Origin: Clostridiales bacterium
GTDB taxonomy: Bacteria > Bacillota_A > Clostridia > Oscillospirales > Oscillospiraceae
NCBI GenBank assembly: GCA_014799485.1
Contig: JAAVHY010000044.1
Coordinates: 1 to 22,281, forward strand
Direction: 5' to 3'
Length of the DNA stretch: 22,281 bases
Shown: positions 1 to 7,260 of the stretch, piece by piece
How the letters are laid out: every line of letters starts with the position of its first letter
Numbering within the stretch: position 1 is the first letter of the stretch
Made by a program: the position numbers and the translations under genes
Notes under the pieces: model-generated
The model's input: only the letters and a program-made list of their open reading frames with translations
The model's database searches: none
What the model was told of the DNA's origin: nothing

Positions 1-2376
1 AAGGAGTTTGCCACCCAGTATATCGGCCGGATGACCGGGCAGTTCCAGCGCCTGGGCGTCATCGGCGAGTGGGAGAACCCCTATATCACCCTCCTGCCCG
101 AGTTTGAGGCCCGTCAGATCGAGGTCTTCGGCAAGATGGCGGAGAAGGGTCTCATCTATAAGGGCATGAAATCCGTCTACTGGTGCCCCCACGACCAGAC
201 CGCCCTGGCCGAAGCGGAGATCGACTACCAGGACGACCCCTGCACCACCATCTTTGTGAAATTCCCCGTGAAGGACGACAAGGGCAAGCTGGGCCAGTAC
301 TGCGACCTCAGCAAGACCTTCTTCGTGATCTGGACCACCACCCCCTGGACCATCCCCGGCAACACCGCCATCTCCATGAACGCCGCGTTCGACTATGTGC
401 TGCTGGAAGCCCCCAACGGCGAGGTCTATATCATGGCGAAGGAGCTGGCCGAGGGCGTGTGCAAGCAGGCGGGCATCAATTTCGATGACTGCAAGGTGCT
501 GGCCACGCTGAAAGGCTCCGATTTCGAGCTGATGGTGGCAAAGCACCCCCTGCTGGACCAGGATTCCGTCATCCTCAATGGCGACCACGTGACGCTGGAC
601 GCCGGCACCGGCTGCGTCCACACCGCCCCCGGCTTCGGCGCGGAGGACTTCGACGTGTGCAAGCGGTACGACGACGCGGGCTTGACCCACATCGGCGTGC
701 CCGTGCCCGTCAACGCCAAGGGCGTGATGACCGACGCCCGCTACAACGGCCAGTTCTACGCCAAGGGCAACGACATGGTGGTGGCCGACCTGGAGAACGA
801 GGGCTTCCTGCTGGCCAAGGCCCAGATCACCCACTCCTACCCCCACTGCTGGCGGTGCAAGCACCCCATCATCTACCGGGCCACCGAGCAGTGGTTCTGC
901 TCCGTGGACGCCATCAAGGATGCGGCTGTCAAGTCCTGTGACGGCATCTCCTGGCACCCCGCCTGGGGCAAGGAGCGCATGGTGTCCATGATCACCGAGC
1001 GCAACGACTGGTGCATCTCCCGCCAGCGCGTCTGGGGCGTGCCCATCCCCGTGTTCTACTGCGACGACTGCGGCGAGGCCATCGTCACCCCCGAGACCAT
1101 CGCCCATGTGGCCGCCCTCTTCCGGGAGCACGGCTCCAACATCTGGTTCGACAAGACCGCCGACGAGCTGATCCCCGCCGGGTTCAAGTGCCCCAAGTGC
1201 GGGGGGGCGCACTTCTCCAAGGAAAACGACATCATGGACGTGTGGTTCGACTCCGGCTCCACCTGGTCTGCCGTGGCCAACGAGCGGGACTACCTGCAAT
1301 ACCCCGCCGACGTGTACCTGGAGGGCGGCGACCAGTACCGCGGGTGGTTCCAGTCCTCCATGCTGACCTCCATCGCCTGCAACGGCATCGCGCCATACAA
1401 GCAGATCATCACCCACGGCTGGACCGTGGACGGCGAGGGCAAGGCCATGCACAAGTCCCTGGGCAACGCCATGCCGCCGGACGAGATCATCAAGGACTAC
1501 GGCGCGGATATGCTCCGCCTGTGGGTGTCCTCCGCCGACTACACCCAGGATATGCGCATCTCCAAGGAGATCATGAAGCAGCTGTCCCAGGCGTATTTGA
1601 AGATCCGCAACACCGCCCGGTATATGCTGGGCAACCTGGCGGGCTTCGATCCCGACAAGGCCGTGGCGGTCAAGGACATGGAGGCCCTGGACCAGTGGGC
1701 CGTGGCCGCGTTCAACGACCTGGCGAAAGCGGTCCGGGCGGGCTATGACGCCTATGAGTTCCACACCGTCTACCGCGCCATCTACAACTTCTGCGTGGTG
1801 GAGATGTCCAACTTCTATCTGGATATCATCAAGGACCGGCTGTACTGCGGCGACGACGCCACCCGGGCCTCCGCCCAGTCCGCCCTGTTCCTCATCCTGG
1901 ACGGCATGACCCGGATGCTGGCCCCCATCCTGGCCTTCACCAGCCAGGAGATCTGGGCCGCCATGCCCCACCGCGCCGGGGACGACAGCGAGTGCGTGCT
2001 GTTCAACGATATCCCGGGTTACGATCCCGCCCTGGCGCTGTCCGAGACGGAAGCCGCCCGTTGGACCAAGCTGCTGGAGGTGCGGGACGTGGTGCTCAAG
2101 GCGCTGGAAGAGGCCCGCGACCAGGGCATCAAGAAGAACCAGGACGCCGAGATCGCGCTGACGCTGGCGGAGGAGCTGGGGTTCAGCGAGGCCGAGCTGG
2201 CGGCGCTGTTCATCGTCTCCAAGGTGACGGTGGAGCAGGGCGGCGATGTGAGCGCCGCCGTGAAGCTGAGCGAAGCCCCCAAGTGCCCCCGCTGCTGGAA
2301 CCACGACGGGCACATCGGCACGGCCGGGCACCACGCCGAGCTGTGCGACCGCTGCGCCAAGGTGCTGGGCGAATAA
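1..2376 (+). CDS. ileS: Isoleucyl-tRNA synthetase, 5'-truncated by window edge
   Basis: This enzyme charges tRNA-Ile with isoleucine in the cytoplasm and edits misactivated valine. The reading frame is open from base 1, so the gene enters from the left; 791 residues are visible. By comparison with the E. coli enzyme about 125 N-terminal residues, including the HIGH motif, are missing. Visible landmarks are the CP1 editing-domain motif GTGCVHTAPGFGAEDF (about 600-650), WCISRQRVWGVPIP (about 1012-1053), the second catalytic signature as AMHKSLGN at about 1444-1467 (family consensus KMSKSLGN), the anticodon-binding region, and a C-terminal zinc finger with CPRCW and CDRC pairs just before the stop. 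Length and C-terminal zinc finger fit the bacterial type 1 enzyme. It converges on the serpin gene and ends in a shared hairpin terminator. Confidence 0.97.
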   Translation, partial: KEFATQYIGRMTGQFQRLGVIGEWENPYITLLPEFEARQIEVFGKMAEKGLIYKGMKSVYWCPHDQTALAEAEIDYQDDPCTTIFVKFPVKDDKGKLGQYCDLSKTFFVIWTTTPWTIPGNTAISMNAAFDYVLLEAPNGEVYIMAKELAEGVCKQAGINFDDCKVLATLKGSDFELMVAKHPLLDQDSVILNGDHVTLDAGTGCVHTAPGFGAEDFDVCKRYDDAGLTHIGVPVPVNAKGVMTDARYNGQFYAKGNDMVVADLENEGFLLAKAQITHSYPHCWRCKHPIIYRATEQWFCSVDAIKDAAVKSCDGISWHPAWGKERMVSMITERNDWCISRQRVWGVPIPVFYCDDCGEAIVTPETIAHVAALFREHGSNIWFDKTADELIPAGFKCPKCGGAHFSKENDIMDVWFDSGSTWSAVANERDYLQYPADVYLEGGDQYRGWFQSSMLTSIACNGIAPYKQIITHGWTVDGEGKAMHKSLGNAMPPDEIIKDYGADMLRLWVSSADYTQDMRISKEIMKQLSQAYLKIRNTARYMLGNLAGFDPDKAVAVKDMEALDQWAVAAFNDLAKAVRAGYDAYEFHTVYRAIYNFCVVEMSNFYLDIIKDRLYCGDDATRASAQSALFLILDGMTRMLAPILAFTSQEIWAAMPHRAGDDSECVLFNDIPGYDPALALSETEAARWTKLLEVRDVVLKALEEARDQGIKKNQDAEIALTLAEELGFSEAELAALFIVSKVTVEQGGDVSAAVKLSEAPKCPRCWNHDGHIGTAGHHAELCDRCAKVLGE

Positions 2377-2380
2377 GCAA

Positions 2381-2415
2381 AAAACTCCCTCCCCGCTATG
2401 CGGGGAGGGAGTTTT
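2381..2415. terminator. Bidirectional intrinsic terminator between ileS and serpin
   Basis: A perfect 15-bp inverted repeat (arms 2381-2395 and 2401-2415, loop 2396-2400) starts with an A-run and ends with a T-run. It therefore reads as a GC-rich hairpin followed by U residues on both strands. It begins 4 bases after the ileS stop codon and lies about 45 bases beyond the serpin stop, so it can end both convergent transcripts. Confidence 0.9.
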
Positions 2416-2460
2416 CGTATAATGGGCACATGACCACGCTCCGACGGGTCTATCGCCGCG

Positions 2461-4065
2461 CTACGGTTGGTTGACGACGCCCAGGAACAGGGGCAGGTTG
2501 CTGTTCCCGGTGACGGCGAACAGGAAGGGCCGGTCCAGGGTGAAGTCCACCACCTCATCGGGGGCAGGGGCGGCCCCCACCAGCATCAGGTCCACGTAGG
2601 ACGCGGCGGTGCAGCCCTCCTCGTCGATGGCCACCCGGGCGGCGTGCTGGGCCTGGGAGACGTAAATCGGGTCGTCGGTGACGGCCCCCAGGGGGTCGAA
2701 GTTGGAGAGGCTGCCGTCAAACACATCGGTGATGCCCAGGGCCCTCAGTCCGGCGGCCAGCTCCAGCTCGGAGGACACGTCGAACTTGGGCAGGGACAGG
2801 TTGACCCGCAGGAATTCCTGGTTGGGCCAAGCCCCTGTGTATTCGGCTGTTTCCTCGTCATAGGTGCCATATTTGCTGGACATCAGGAACTCCATGGCCT
2901 CGCCGCTGGCCACCAGGTCGTCCACGGTGTACCCCTCGTCCGGGAGGATGAGCCACATGCTGTAATTCCACGCCTGGAAGGAAAGATTAATGGCGGAGAA
3001 ATGCTCCCCCCAATAATAATTGTGATCCCGTTCCTGCCAATGCAGGAACTCCGCCTCCACATCGCCGGAGGGGGAATGGAACACGTCCCGGGTGTTCAGC
3101 TCCGGGCTGAATGGACTGCTCCACGCGCTTTTGAAGTACAGGGTGGACACCAGCCGCAGCACCGTGGCCGGGTCGAAGGACAGGCCGTCCGCCTGTTCGG
3201 TGAGCATCCCCCGGGTCTGCTCGTTCACCCAGTCCCGCAGGGCGTGGTCATACTCCGCCGAGCCCATCTCCCCGGCGAAGGAGGAGGTCTGGTAATTGGC
3301 CGACAGGGTGTCCAGGGTGTCCTGGCTGCAGCTCATGTCATCCCGCAGCCACAGGGAGTTGGCCATGACGGAAATACCCAGGTCTTCGTCCTGATAATAG
3401 TTCTGCCATACCACGGCGGCGTCTTCCCGGAGGGCCTCGATGGAATCCGCCCCCAGCGCGTCCAGGATCTGCCGGCGGCTCTCCCCGCCGGCGGTCTCCG
3501 CCAGCATGGCCAGCGCCATATACAGGTTCAGCGGGGAATAGACCCGGTTGTCCTCCCCCGCCCCGGTGAGGAACCGGGTGGTGGACGCGGTCACAAAATC
3601 GCCGATGGACGTATTTGCCGCCAGCTGATTCCGCAGGGCCTGCATGGCGTCCCGCCAGGGCTCAAAGGCCTCCCAATACGCGTCGTAGTCTGTGGTGCCG
3701 TCCGCGTTCCGAAAATCCTCGTAATTCGGCTCGGGGGGCAGCTCGAAACCCTCCGCCACAGACAGGGCGTAGGCGAGATGGGAGCCGTCCCCATAGGTCT
3801 CGTCACCAGGCCGGGTGGGGTCTGGGTTTTCCCCGATGCGGGGGCCAGGGTGCGCGGACACATCCGGGCCGTTGTTGGACAGGGGGGCGGGTTCGCCGGA
3901 CGGCCCGGGCCACAGGGCGGCCCCTCCGATCAGGGCCACCGCCAGCACCGCCGCCACCGCGCCCGCCCAGCGGGGATAGGGGCGCTTGACCGCGGGACGG
4001 GCGGCATTCTCTTTCAATTCCTCGGGGGCGTGGATGCCCCCGTTGGCCTTTTTATATCGGTTCAA
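2461..4065 (-). CDS. Membrane-anchored serpin with anti-sigma-like N-terminal tail
   Basis: This is a serine/cysteine protease inhibitor of the serpin family (534 aa). Residues 1-32 are a basic cytoplasmic tail containing IHAPEELKE. Residues about 33-53 form one hydrophobic membrane helix, followed by a Pro/Gly/acid-rich linker to about 150. The serpin fold then runs to the C terminus: SPLNLYMALAMLAETAGG near 177-194, reactive-loop hinge DEEGCTAAS at 481-489, and the family signature DFTLDRPFLF at 507-516 ending LFLGVVNQP. Even-numbered hinge positions counted from the conserved Gly484 (C485, A487, S489, V491, L493, L495) are small or hydrophobic, as needed for loop insertion. The likely scissile region is VGAA (496-499), which suggests elastase-like targets. 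The start codon overlaps the upstream sigma-factor stop by 4 bases. An anti-sigma role for the tail is inferred from architecture and context, not shown. Confidence 0.9.
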   Translation of the reverse strand: MNRYKKANGGIHAPEELKENAARPAVKRPYPRWAGAVAAVLAVALIGGAALWPGPSGEPAPLSNNGPDVSAHPGPRIGENPDPTRPGDETYGDGSHLAYALSVAEGFELPPEPNYEDFRNADGTTDYDAYWEAFEPWRDAMQALRNQLAANTSIGDFVTASTTRFLTGAGEDNRVYSPLNLYMALAMLAETAGGESRRQILDALGADSIEALREDAAVVWQNYYQDEDLGISVMANSLWLRDDMSCSQDTLDTLSANYQTSSFAGEMGSAEYDHALRDWVNEQTRGMLTEQADGLSFDPATVLRLVSTLYFKSAWSSPFSPELNTRDVFHSPSGDVEAEFLHWQERDHNYYWGEHFSAINLSFQAWNYSMWLILPDEGYTVDDLVASGEAMEFLMSSKYGTYDEETAEYTGAWPNQEFLRVNLSLPKFDVSSELELAAGLRALGITDVFDGSLSNFDPLGAVTDDPIYVSQAQHAARVAIDEEGCTAASYVDLMLVGAAPAPDEVVDFTLDRPFLFAVTGNSNLPLFLGVVNQP

Positions 4066-4532
4066 AGCTCTACCTCCTCAAGCATATCCCGAAGGAGGGC
4101 GCGGCCCCGGCTGAGCTGGGACTTCACGGTGCCCTCCGGCACGTTGAGTGTCTGGGCTATTTCAGCCACCGACAGGTCCTCGAAGTAGTGCAGGTGGATG
4201 ACGGCCCGGTATTTCGCGGGCAGGGAGAGGACGGCGGCGTACACTTCCCGGTAGTCGTCCTCCACGCCCACCTCCTCGGCGGTCTCCAGGGGGACGGTGC
4301 GCTTCCGCCAGGGGGAGGTGAGCAGGCTCTTGCACCGGTTCACCGTACAGCGGATGAACCACGCCTTGCGGTGCTCGTCGCTCTGGAACCGGTCCTCGTG
4401 GCGGAAATAGCGCAAAAAGACCTCCTGGAACACGTCCTCCGCGTCTGGGACGCTGGCGGTACGGGCCAGGGCGAGACGGTATACCATATCCCCCCAGCGC
4501 TCCACCATCCGGGCGCGCTGTTCCTGTGTCAA
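4062..4532 (-). CDS. ECF-type RNA polymerase sigma factor
   Basis: This is a sigma-70 family extracytoplasmic-function sigma factor (156 aa). Region 2 occupies about residues 9-80, with DAEDVFQEVFLRYF typical of region 2.1-2.2. Region 4 occupies about 95-150, with LPAKYRAVIHLHYFEDLSV and the helix-turn-helix EIAQTLNVPEGTVKSQLSRG. The frame stays open far upstream, but I place the start at TTG 4532-4530 because GGGAGGT lies 6 bases upstream and the protein then has the normal ECF length. The longer frame runs antisense to the ricT tail and has no family similarity. The stop overlaps the serpin start, so the two are translationally coupled. In ECF systems such a partner is usually the anti-sigma factor or sensor. 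Confidence 0.93.
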   Translation of the reverse strand: MTQEQRARMVERWGDMVYRLALARTASVPDAEDVFQEVFLRYFRHEDRFQSDEHRKAWFIRCTVNRCKSLLTSPWRKRTVPLETAEEVGVEDDYREVYAAVLSLPAKYRAVIHLHYFEDLSVAEIAQTLNVPEGTVKSQLSRGRALLRDMLEEVEL

Positions 4533-4588
4533 GGCCGCACCTCCCTTCCACCGCGCCCCGGCCGTGACGCGGTGCTTTCTGCCTGTCA

Positions 4589-4621
4589 TATATAATACCC
4601 CCCAAAGGGGCAAAAGGTTGC
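4589..4621 (-). promoter_or_regulatory. Candidate ECF-type promoter of sigma-serpin operon
   Basis: On the minus strand a GCAACC element (4621-4616) is separated by 16 bases from GGTATTATATA (4599-4589). An AAC-containing -35 with 16-17 spacing is the usual ECF layout, and no good housekeeping -35 lies at the right distance from this AT-rich -10. The -10 lies about 60 bases upstream of the chosen TTG start. Autoregulation by the encoded sigma factor is inferred. Confidence 0.45.
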
Positions 4622-4660
4622 GCGCGTCAGGGGAAACCCGCCCCGCCGCCGGGGAAGGGA

Positions 4661-4694
4661 CGAAAATAAGGCCCGCTGTACGCCAGCGGGCCTT
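4661..4694 (-). terminator. Intrinsic terminator of the ricT operon
   Basis: An 11-bp perfect inverted repeat (AAGGCCCGCTG, arms 4668-4678 and 4684-4694, 5-base loop) starts 5 bases beyond the ricT stop. On the minus strand it is followed by ATTTTCG. It separates the ricT operon from the downstream sigma-serpin operon, which then needs its own promoter. Confidence 0.85.
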
Positions 4695-4699
4695 GAACG

Positions 4700-5929
4700 C
4701 TATGCCTGGGGAGCCTGGCCGCCGCCGGACTTGCGGCGGTGGTGGGAACGGTAGCGGCGCTTGTGGTTGGTCTTGGCCTCGCCGGATTGGCCGCCCTGGC
4801 CCTCCCGCTGGGGGGCGGGTTTGGGCTGGGCCTGCTGCTTGGGCTGGGTCTGCTGCTTGGGCTGGGCCTGCTGCCGGGGGGGCTGACCCTGGGCGGACTT
4901 GCCCTGGCCGCCGTGGCCCCGATTGCGGCGGCCGCCCTGCTTCTGGCCCTCGGGCTGCTTCTGGGGGGCGGCGTCCCCCAGGTAGCGGTCCAGCGCCGAG
5001 CCCAGGTCGGAGGGGCCCTCCAGCTTGCGGCCGGAGCGGATCTGCTCCCCCTCCTGGGTGCGCAGCTGTTCCAACTCGGCCTTGGGGGGCGCGGTGTACC
5101 CCTCGGGACGCTTGCCCTTGCCGCTGCGGACCACCCGGATCTCGCCGGTGAGGTAGCTTTTGGGCTGTTCGGTGGAGTCCTCCAGGCGCACCTTCACCTG
5201 CTCCTTGAGCAGATTGACAGAGGACACGGTGCCCACCCCATCGGGGCACTCCACAAAGGACTCCTGCTTGGGACAGCGCTTCACCGCGTCCTCATAGGCC
5301 CCCTGCTCGTATTTCAGGCAGCACATCAGCCGCCCGCAGGTGCCCGAGATCTTGGTGGGGTTCAGCGACAGGTTCTGGGTCTTGGCCATCTTGATGGACA
5401 CGGGCTGGAACTCGTCCAGGAACTGGGCGCAGCAGAAGGGCTTGCCGCAGATGCCGAAGCCGCCCAGCATCCTCGCCTCGTCCCGCACGCCGATCTGCCG
5501 CAGCTCGATGCGGGCCCGGAAAATGCCCGCCAGGTCCTTCACCAGGGCGCGGAAGTCCACCCGGCCGTCGGAGGTGAAAAAGAAGATGATCTTGCTGCCG
5601 TCGAAGCTGTATTCCACCTGGACCAGCTTCATATCCAGGCCGTGGCGCTCCACCAGCTGCTGGCAGACGCCCAGGGCCTCCTTCTCCTTGCCCCGGTTCT
5701 CCCGGACCTGGTCCTCGTCCTTCTCCGTGGCCAGCCGGACCACCGGGCGCAGGGGCTGCACCACCGAGGCGTCCTCCACCATGGAGTTGCGGCGCACGCA
5801 GGTGCCGTATTCCAGGCCCTTGCCCGTCTCCACGATGACGCCCTGGCCCTCGCCCACGGTGAGGCCCGCGGGGTCGAAGTAGTATTGCTTGCCGCCCGGC
5901 CGGAACCGGACGCTGATGATTTCCGTCAT
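4700..5929 (-). CDS. ricT: RicT/YaaT, PSP1-domain regulator, with long low-complexity tail
   Basis: This is a RicT (YaaT) homologue, 409 aa. In Bacillus RicT joins RicA and RicF in an Fe-S-containing complex that affects RNase Y-dependent mRNA processing, sporulation, competence and biofilm formation. The PSP1 core is residues 1-270. Its cysteine motifs GICGKPFCC (C161, C166, C167) and TCGRLMCC (C198, C203, C204) are all present. The start ATG has GGAGG 8 bases upstream. The B. subtilis protein is about 275 residues. Here about 130 extra residues follow, rich in Gln, Lys, Pro, Gly and Arg, with QPKQQ-type repeats near 345-372 and a very basic segment NHKRRYRSHHRRK close to the end. That tail may bind RNA or be disordered. 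It is the last gene of the operon, 20 bases after the small ORF. Confidence 0.93.
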   Translation of the reverse strand: MTEIISVRFRPGGKQYYFDPAGLTVGEGQGVIVETGKGLEYGTCVRRNSMVEDASVVQPLRPVVRLATEKDEDQVRENRGKEKEALGVCQQLVERHGLDMKLVQVEYSFDGSKIIFFFTSDGRVDFRALVKDLAGIFRARIELRQIGVRDEARMLGGFGICGKPFCCAQFLDEFQPVSIKMAKTQNLSLNPTKISGTCGRLMCCLKYEQGAYEDAVKRCPKQESFVECPDGVGTVSSVNLLKEQVKVRLEDSTEQPKSYLTGEIRVVRSGKGKRPEGYTAPPKAELEQLRTQEGEQIRSGRKLEGPSDLGSALDRYLGDAAPQKQPEGQKQGGRRNRGHGGQGKSAQGQPPRQQAQPKQQTQPKQQAQPKPAPQREGQGGQSGEAKTNHKRRYRSHHRRKSGGGQAPQA

Positions 5930-5949
5930 GGGGGTATCCTCCGCATTAC

Positions 5950-6126
5950 TTATTTGTTTCGAACTCTTCTACGCTCATCCATAGCATCTACGATCTCAAA
6001 GTGTTCACTGATCTTGGCTTGCGCTTCTTCCTCCGATAGATGAAAATGTGCCATAACCAGATGCAGGACCGTTTCGATTGTACAGTCCTCTGAAAACTTA
6101 TCATATATTAAGTCCATTACGTCCAT
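5950..6126 (-). CDS. Small AT-rich ORF of unknown function
   Basis: I do not recognise this 58-residue protein. It is acidic to neutral, predicted mainly helical (TIETVLHLVMAHFHLSEEEA) and ends in a basic DERRRVRNK tail. It has no signal peptide or membrane helix. I chose ATG 6126-6124 because GGAG lies 9 bases upstream. Upstream in-frame ATGs at 6141 (63 aa, AGGA touching the start) and 6195 (81 aa, overlapping the holB end, no clear ribosome site) are possible. A strong AAAGGAG near 6171-6180 has no start codon at a usable distance. The segment is conspicuously poorer in GC than every neighbour. It sits between holB and ricT in the same orientation, so it is probably co-transcribed. Confidence 0.6.
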   Translation of the reverse strand: MDVMDLIYDKFSEDCTIETVLHLVMAHFHLSEEEAQAKISEHFEIVDAMDERRRVRNK

Positions 6127-6170
6127 GGTATATTTCTCCATTCCTGGCGGTTTTCTTGTTTTTGCTCCTT

Positions 6171-6917
6171 TCAGAAAAGCTGGGTCAGCAGCCATCCCAG
6201 GGTGTGGCTCGCGCTGGGGCGGTACACCGCGTTTTCCCGGCAGGTCTTGAGGGCGGACAGGACTTGGGCCCCCCGGCGCGGGCTCCGGGGCAGACGGCGG
6301 GACACCTGGGCCTCCACCTCGCCCAGCAGGGCGCTGAGGTGGTCGCTTTTCGGCTTGGACAGCTCCAGCTCCACCAGGGCCTGGGCCAAGGCCAGCTCAT
6401 CCCCGCCCAGCAGCAGCTCTGCCAGGGCGGCGGCCTGTTCCGCCGTTTCCGGGCCAGGGCCCGCCGCTTCCGGGGGGAGGGTGAGCAGCTCACACCGGGA
6501 GCGCACCGTGTCCAGCAGCAGGCCGGGATTCTCCGCCGGCAGCAGGAAGGCGGCGTAAGCCGGACCGTCCTCCAGCACTTTCAGCAGGGCGTTCTGGGCG
6601 GCGGGGTTCATGGCGTCCGCCGGGTCGATGACGTATACCTTGCGCCTGCCCTCGTTGGGGCGGATGTAGGCGTCGGCGCGCAGGGTACGGATCTGGTCCA
6701 CGGCGATCTCCCGCTTGTCCGGGGCGGGGGAGGCGTACATCACGTCCGGGTGGGCGCCCGCCGCCACCTTCCGGCAGGCGCGGCACACGCCGCAGGGGGG
6801 GCGTTCCCCTTCGCACAGGTAGGCCGCCGCCAGCCGCCGGGCCAGCGCGGCCCGGCTGTCCCCGCTCCCCCCGGTGATGAGGTAGGCGTGGGACAGGGGT
6901 TGGGGGAGCTGTATCAT
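6171..6917 (-). CDS. holB: DNA polymerase III subunit delta'
   Basis: This is the delta' subunit of the clamp-loader complex (248 aa), which helps load the beta sliding clamp onto primed DNA. The AAA+ fold is visible. The zinc module uses C35, C42, C45 and C48 (CEGERPPCGVCRAC). VYVIDPADAMNPAAQNALLKVLEDG is the Walker B/helix region, and the SRC motif follows in TVRSRCELL. The P-loop position reads GGSGDSRAALA without the Lys-Thr pair, as expected for a subunit that does not hydrolyse ATP. Its start overlaps the yaaQ stop as ATGA. Order yaaQ-holB-ricT matches B. subtilis. Confidence 0.93.
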   Translation of the reverse strand: MIQLPQPLSHAYLITGGSGDSRAALARRLAAAYLCEGERPPCGVCRACRKVAAGAHPDVMYASPAPDKREIAVDQIRTLRADAYIRPNEGRRKVYVIDPADAMNPAAQNALLKVLEDGPAYAAFLLPAENPGLLLDTVRSRCELLTLPPEAAGPGPETAEQAAALAELLLGGDELALAQALVELELSKPKSDHLSALLGEVEAQVSRRLPRSPRRGAQVLSALKTCRENAVYRPSASHTLGWLLTQLF

Positions 6918-7237
6918 AGCCGCTCGAACCGCTCCACGTCCACCACGAAGATAGTGGCGCCGCCCACGGTGACCTCCACCGGCATGGCGGGCGCGAAGCT
7001 GTGGCCCATTTCGGCGAAGGAGGGCGCGATCTGCGTGCGGCTGTGGGAATACTCACGGATCAGGTCGATGACGGTCTGCACCTGTTCGTCCTCCACGCCA
7101 ATGAGCAGGGTGACGTTGCTTGCCAGCAGGAAGCCGCCGATGGTGGAAAGGCGGGTGCAGGAAAAACCGTTCTTGGTCAGGTTTTGGTTGACGGCGCTGG
7201 TGTCGTCCCGGTTGATGACGGCGATGATGAGCTTCAT
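6914..7237 (-). CDS. yaaQ: YaaQ/DarA (PstA) cyclic-di-AMP receptor
   Basis: This is a PII-like small protein of 107 aa. The family (DarA, PstA, YaaQ) forms trimers that bind cyclic di-AMP; the downstream partner is unresolved. The family motif is present as RLSTIGGFLLASNVTLLIG (about residues 29-47), although the usual Gly-Asn after the GGFL segment reads Ser-Asn here. The start is taken as ATG 7237-7235 because AAAGGAG lies 9 bases upstream; an in-frame ATG seven codons earlier lacks that spacing. The gene is translationally coupled to holB. In Bacillus a thymidylate kinase gene usually sits between the yaaO-type gene and yaaQ, but here those two are directly adjacent. Confidence 0.92.
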   Translation of the reverse strand: MKLIIAVINRDDTSAVNQNLTKNGFSCTRLSTIGGFLLASNVTLLIGVEDEQVQTVIDLIREYSHSRTQIAPSFAEMGHSFAPAMPVEVTVGGATIFVVDVERFERL

Positions 7238-7260
7238 GGCAGTTCGCTCCTTTGGCATAT

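Noticed and set aside
2417..2423. TATAAT at the ileS-serpin junction as a promoter
   Set aside because: No -35 box at suitable distance apart from the terminator stem; it would only drive antisense RNA through the serpin gene.
2467..4188. Long open frame on the plus strand across the serpin and sigma genes
   Set aside because: It mirrors the minus-strand codons, has biased Val/Gly/His/Gln composition and no family motifs, whereas the minus strand encodes clear serpin and sigma proteins. It is a high-GC shadow.
4533..5249. N-terminal extension of the sigma factor up to 5249
   Set aside because: It crosses the ricT terminator and coding region in another frame, is Pro/Gly/Arg-rich shadow sequence, and would make the sigma factor far longer than the ECF family. 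A TTG start with a strong ribosome site at 4532 explains the gene.
4739..6043. Leu/Gly/Ala-rich open frame antisense to ricT, looking like a membrane protein
   Set aside because: Its hydrophobic start is just the reverse complement of the Gln/Lys/Pro tail repeats of RicT; no ribosome site or homology.
6171..6917. HolB as a defective ATPase because the Walker A Lys-Thr is missing
   Set aside because: Loss of a working P-loop is normal for the delta' subunit, so this is not a defect.
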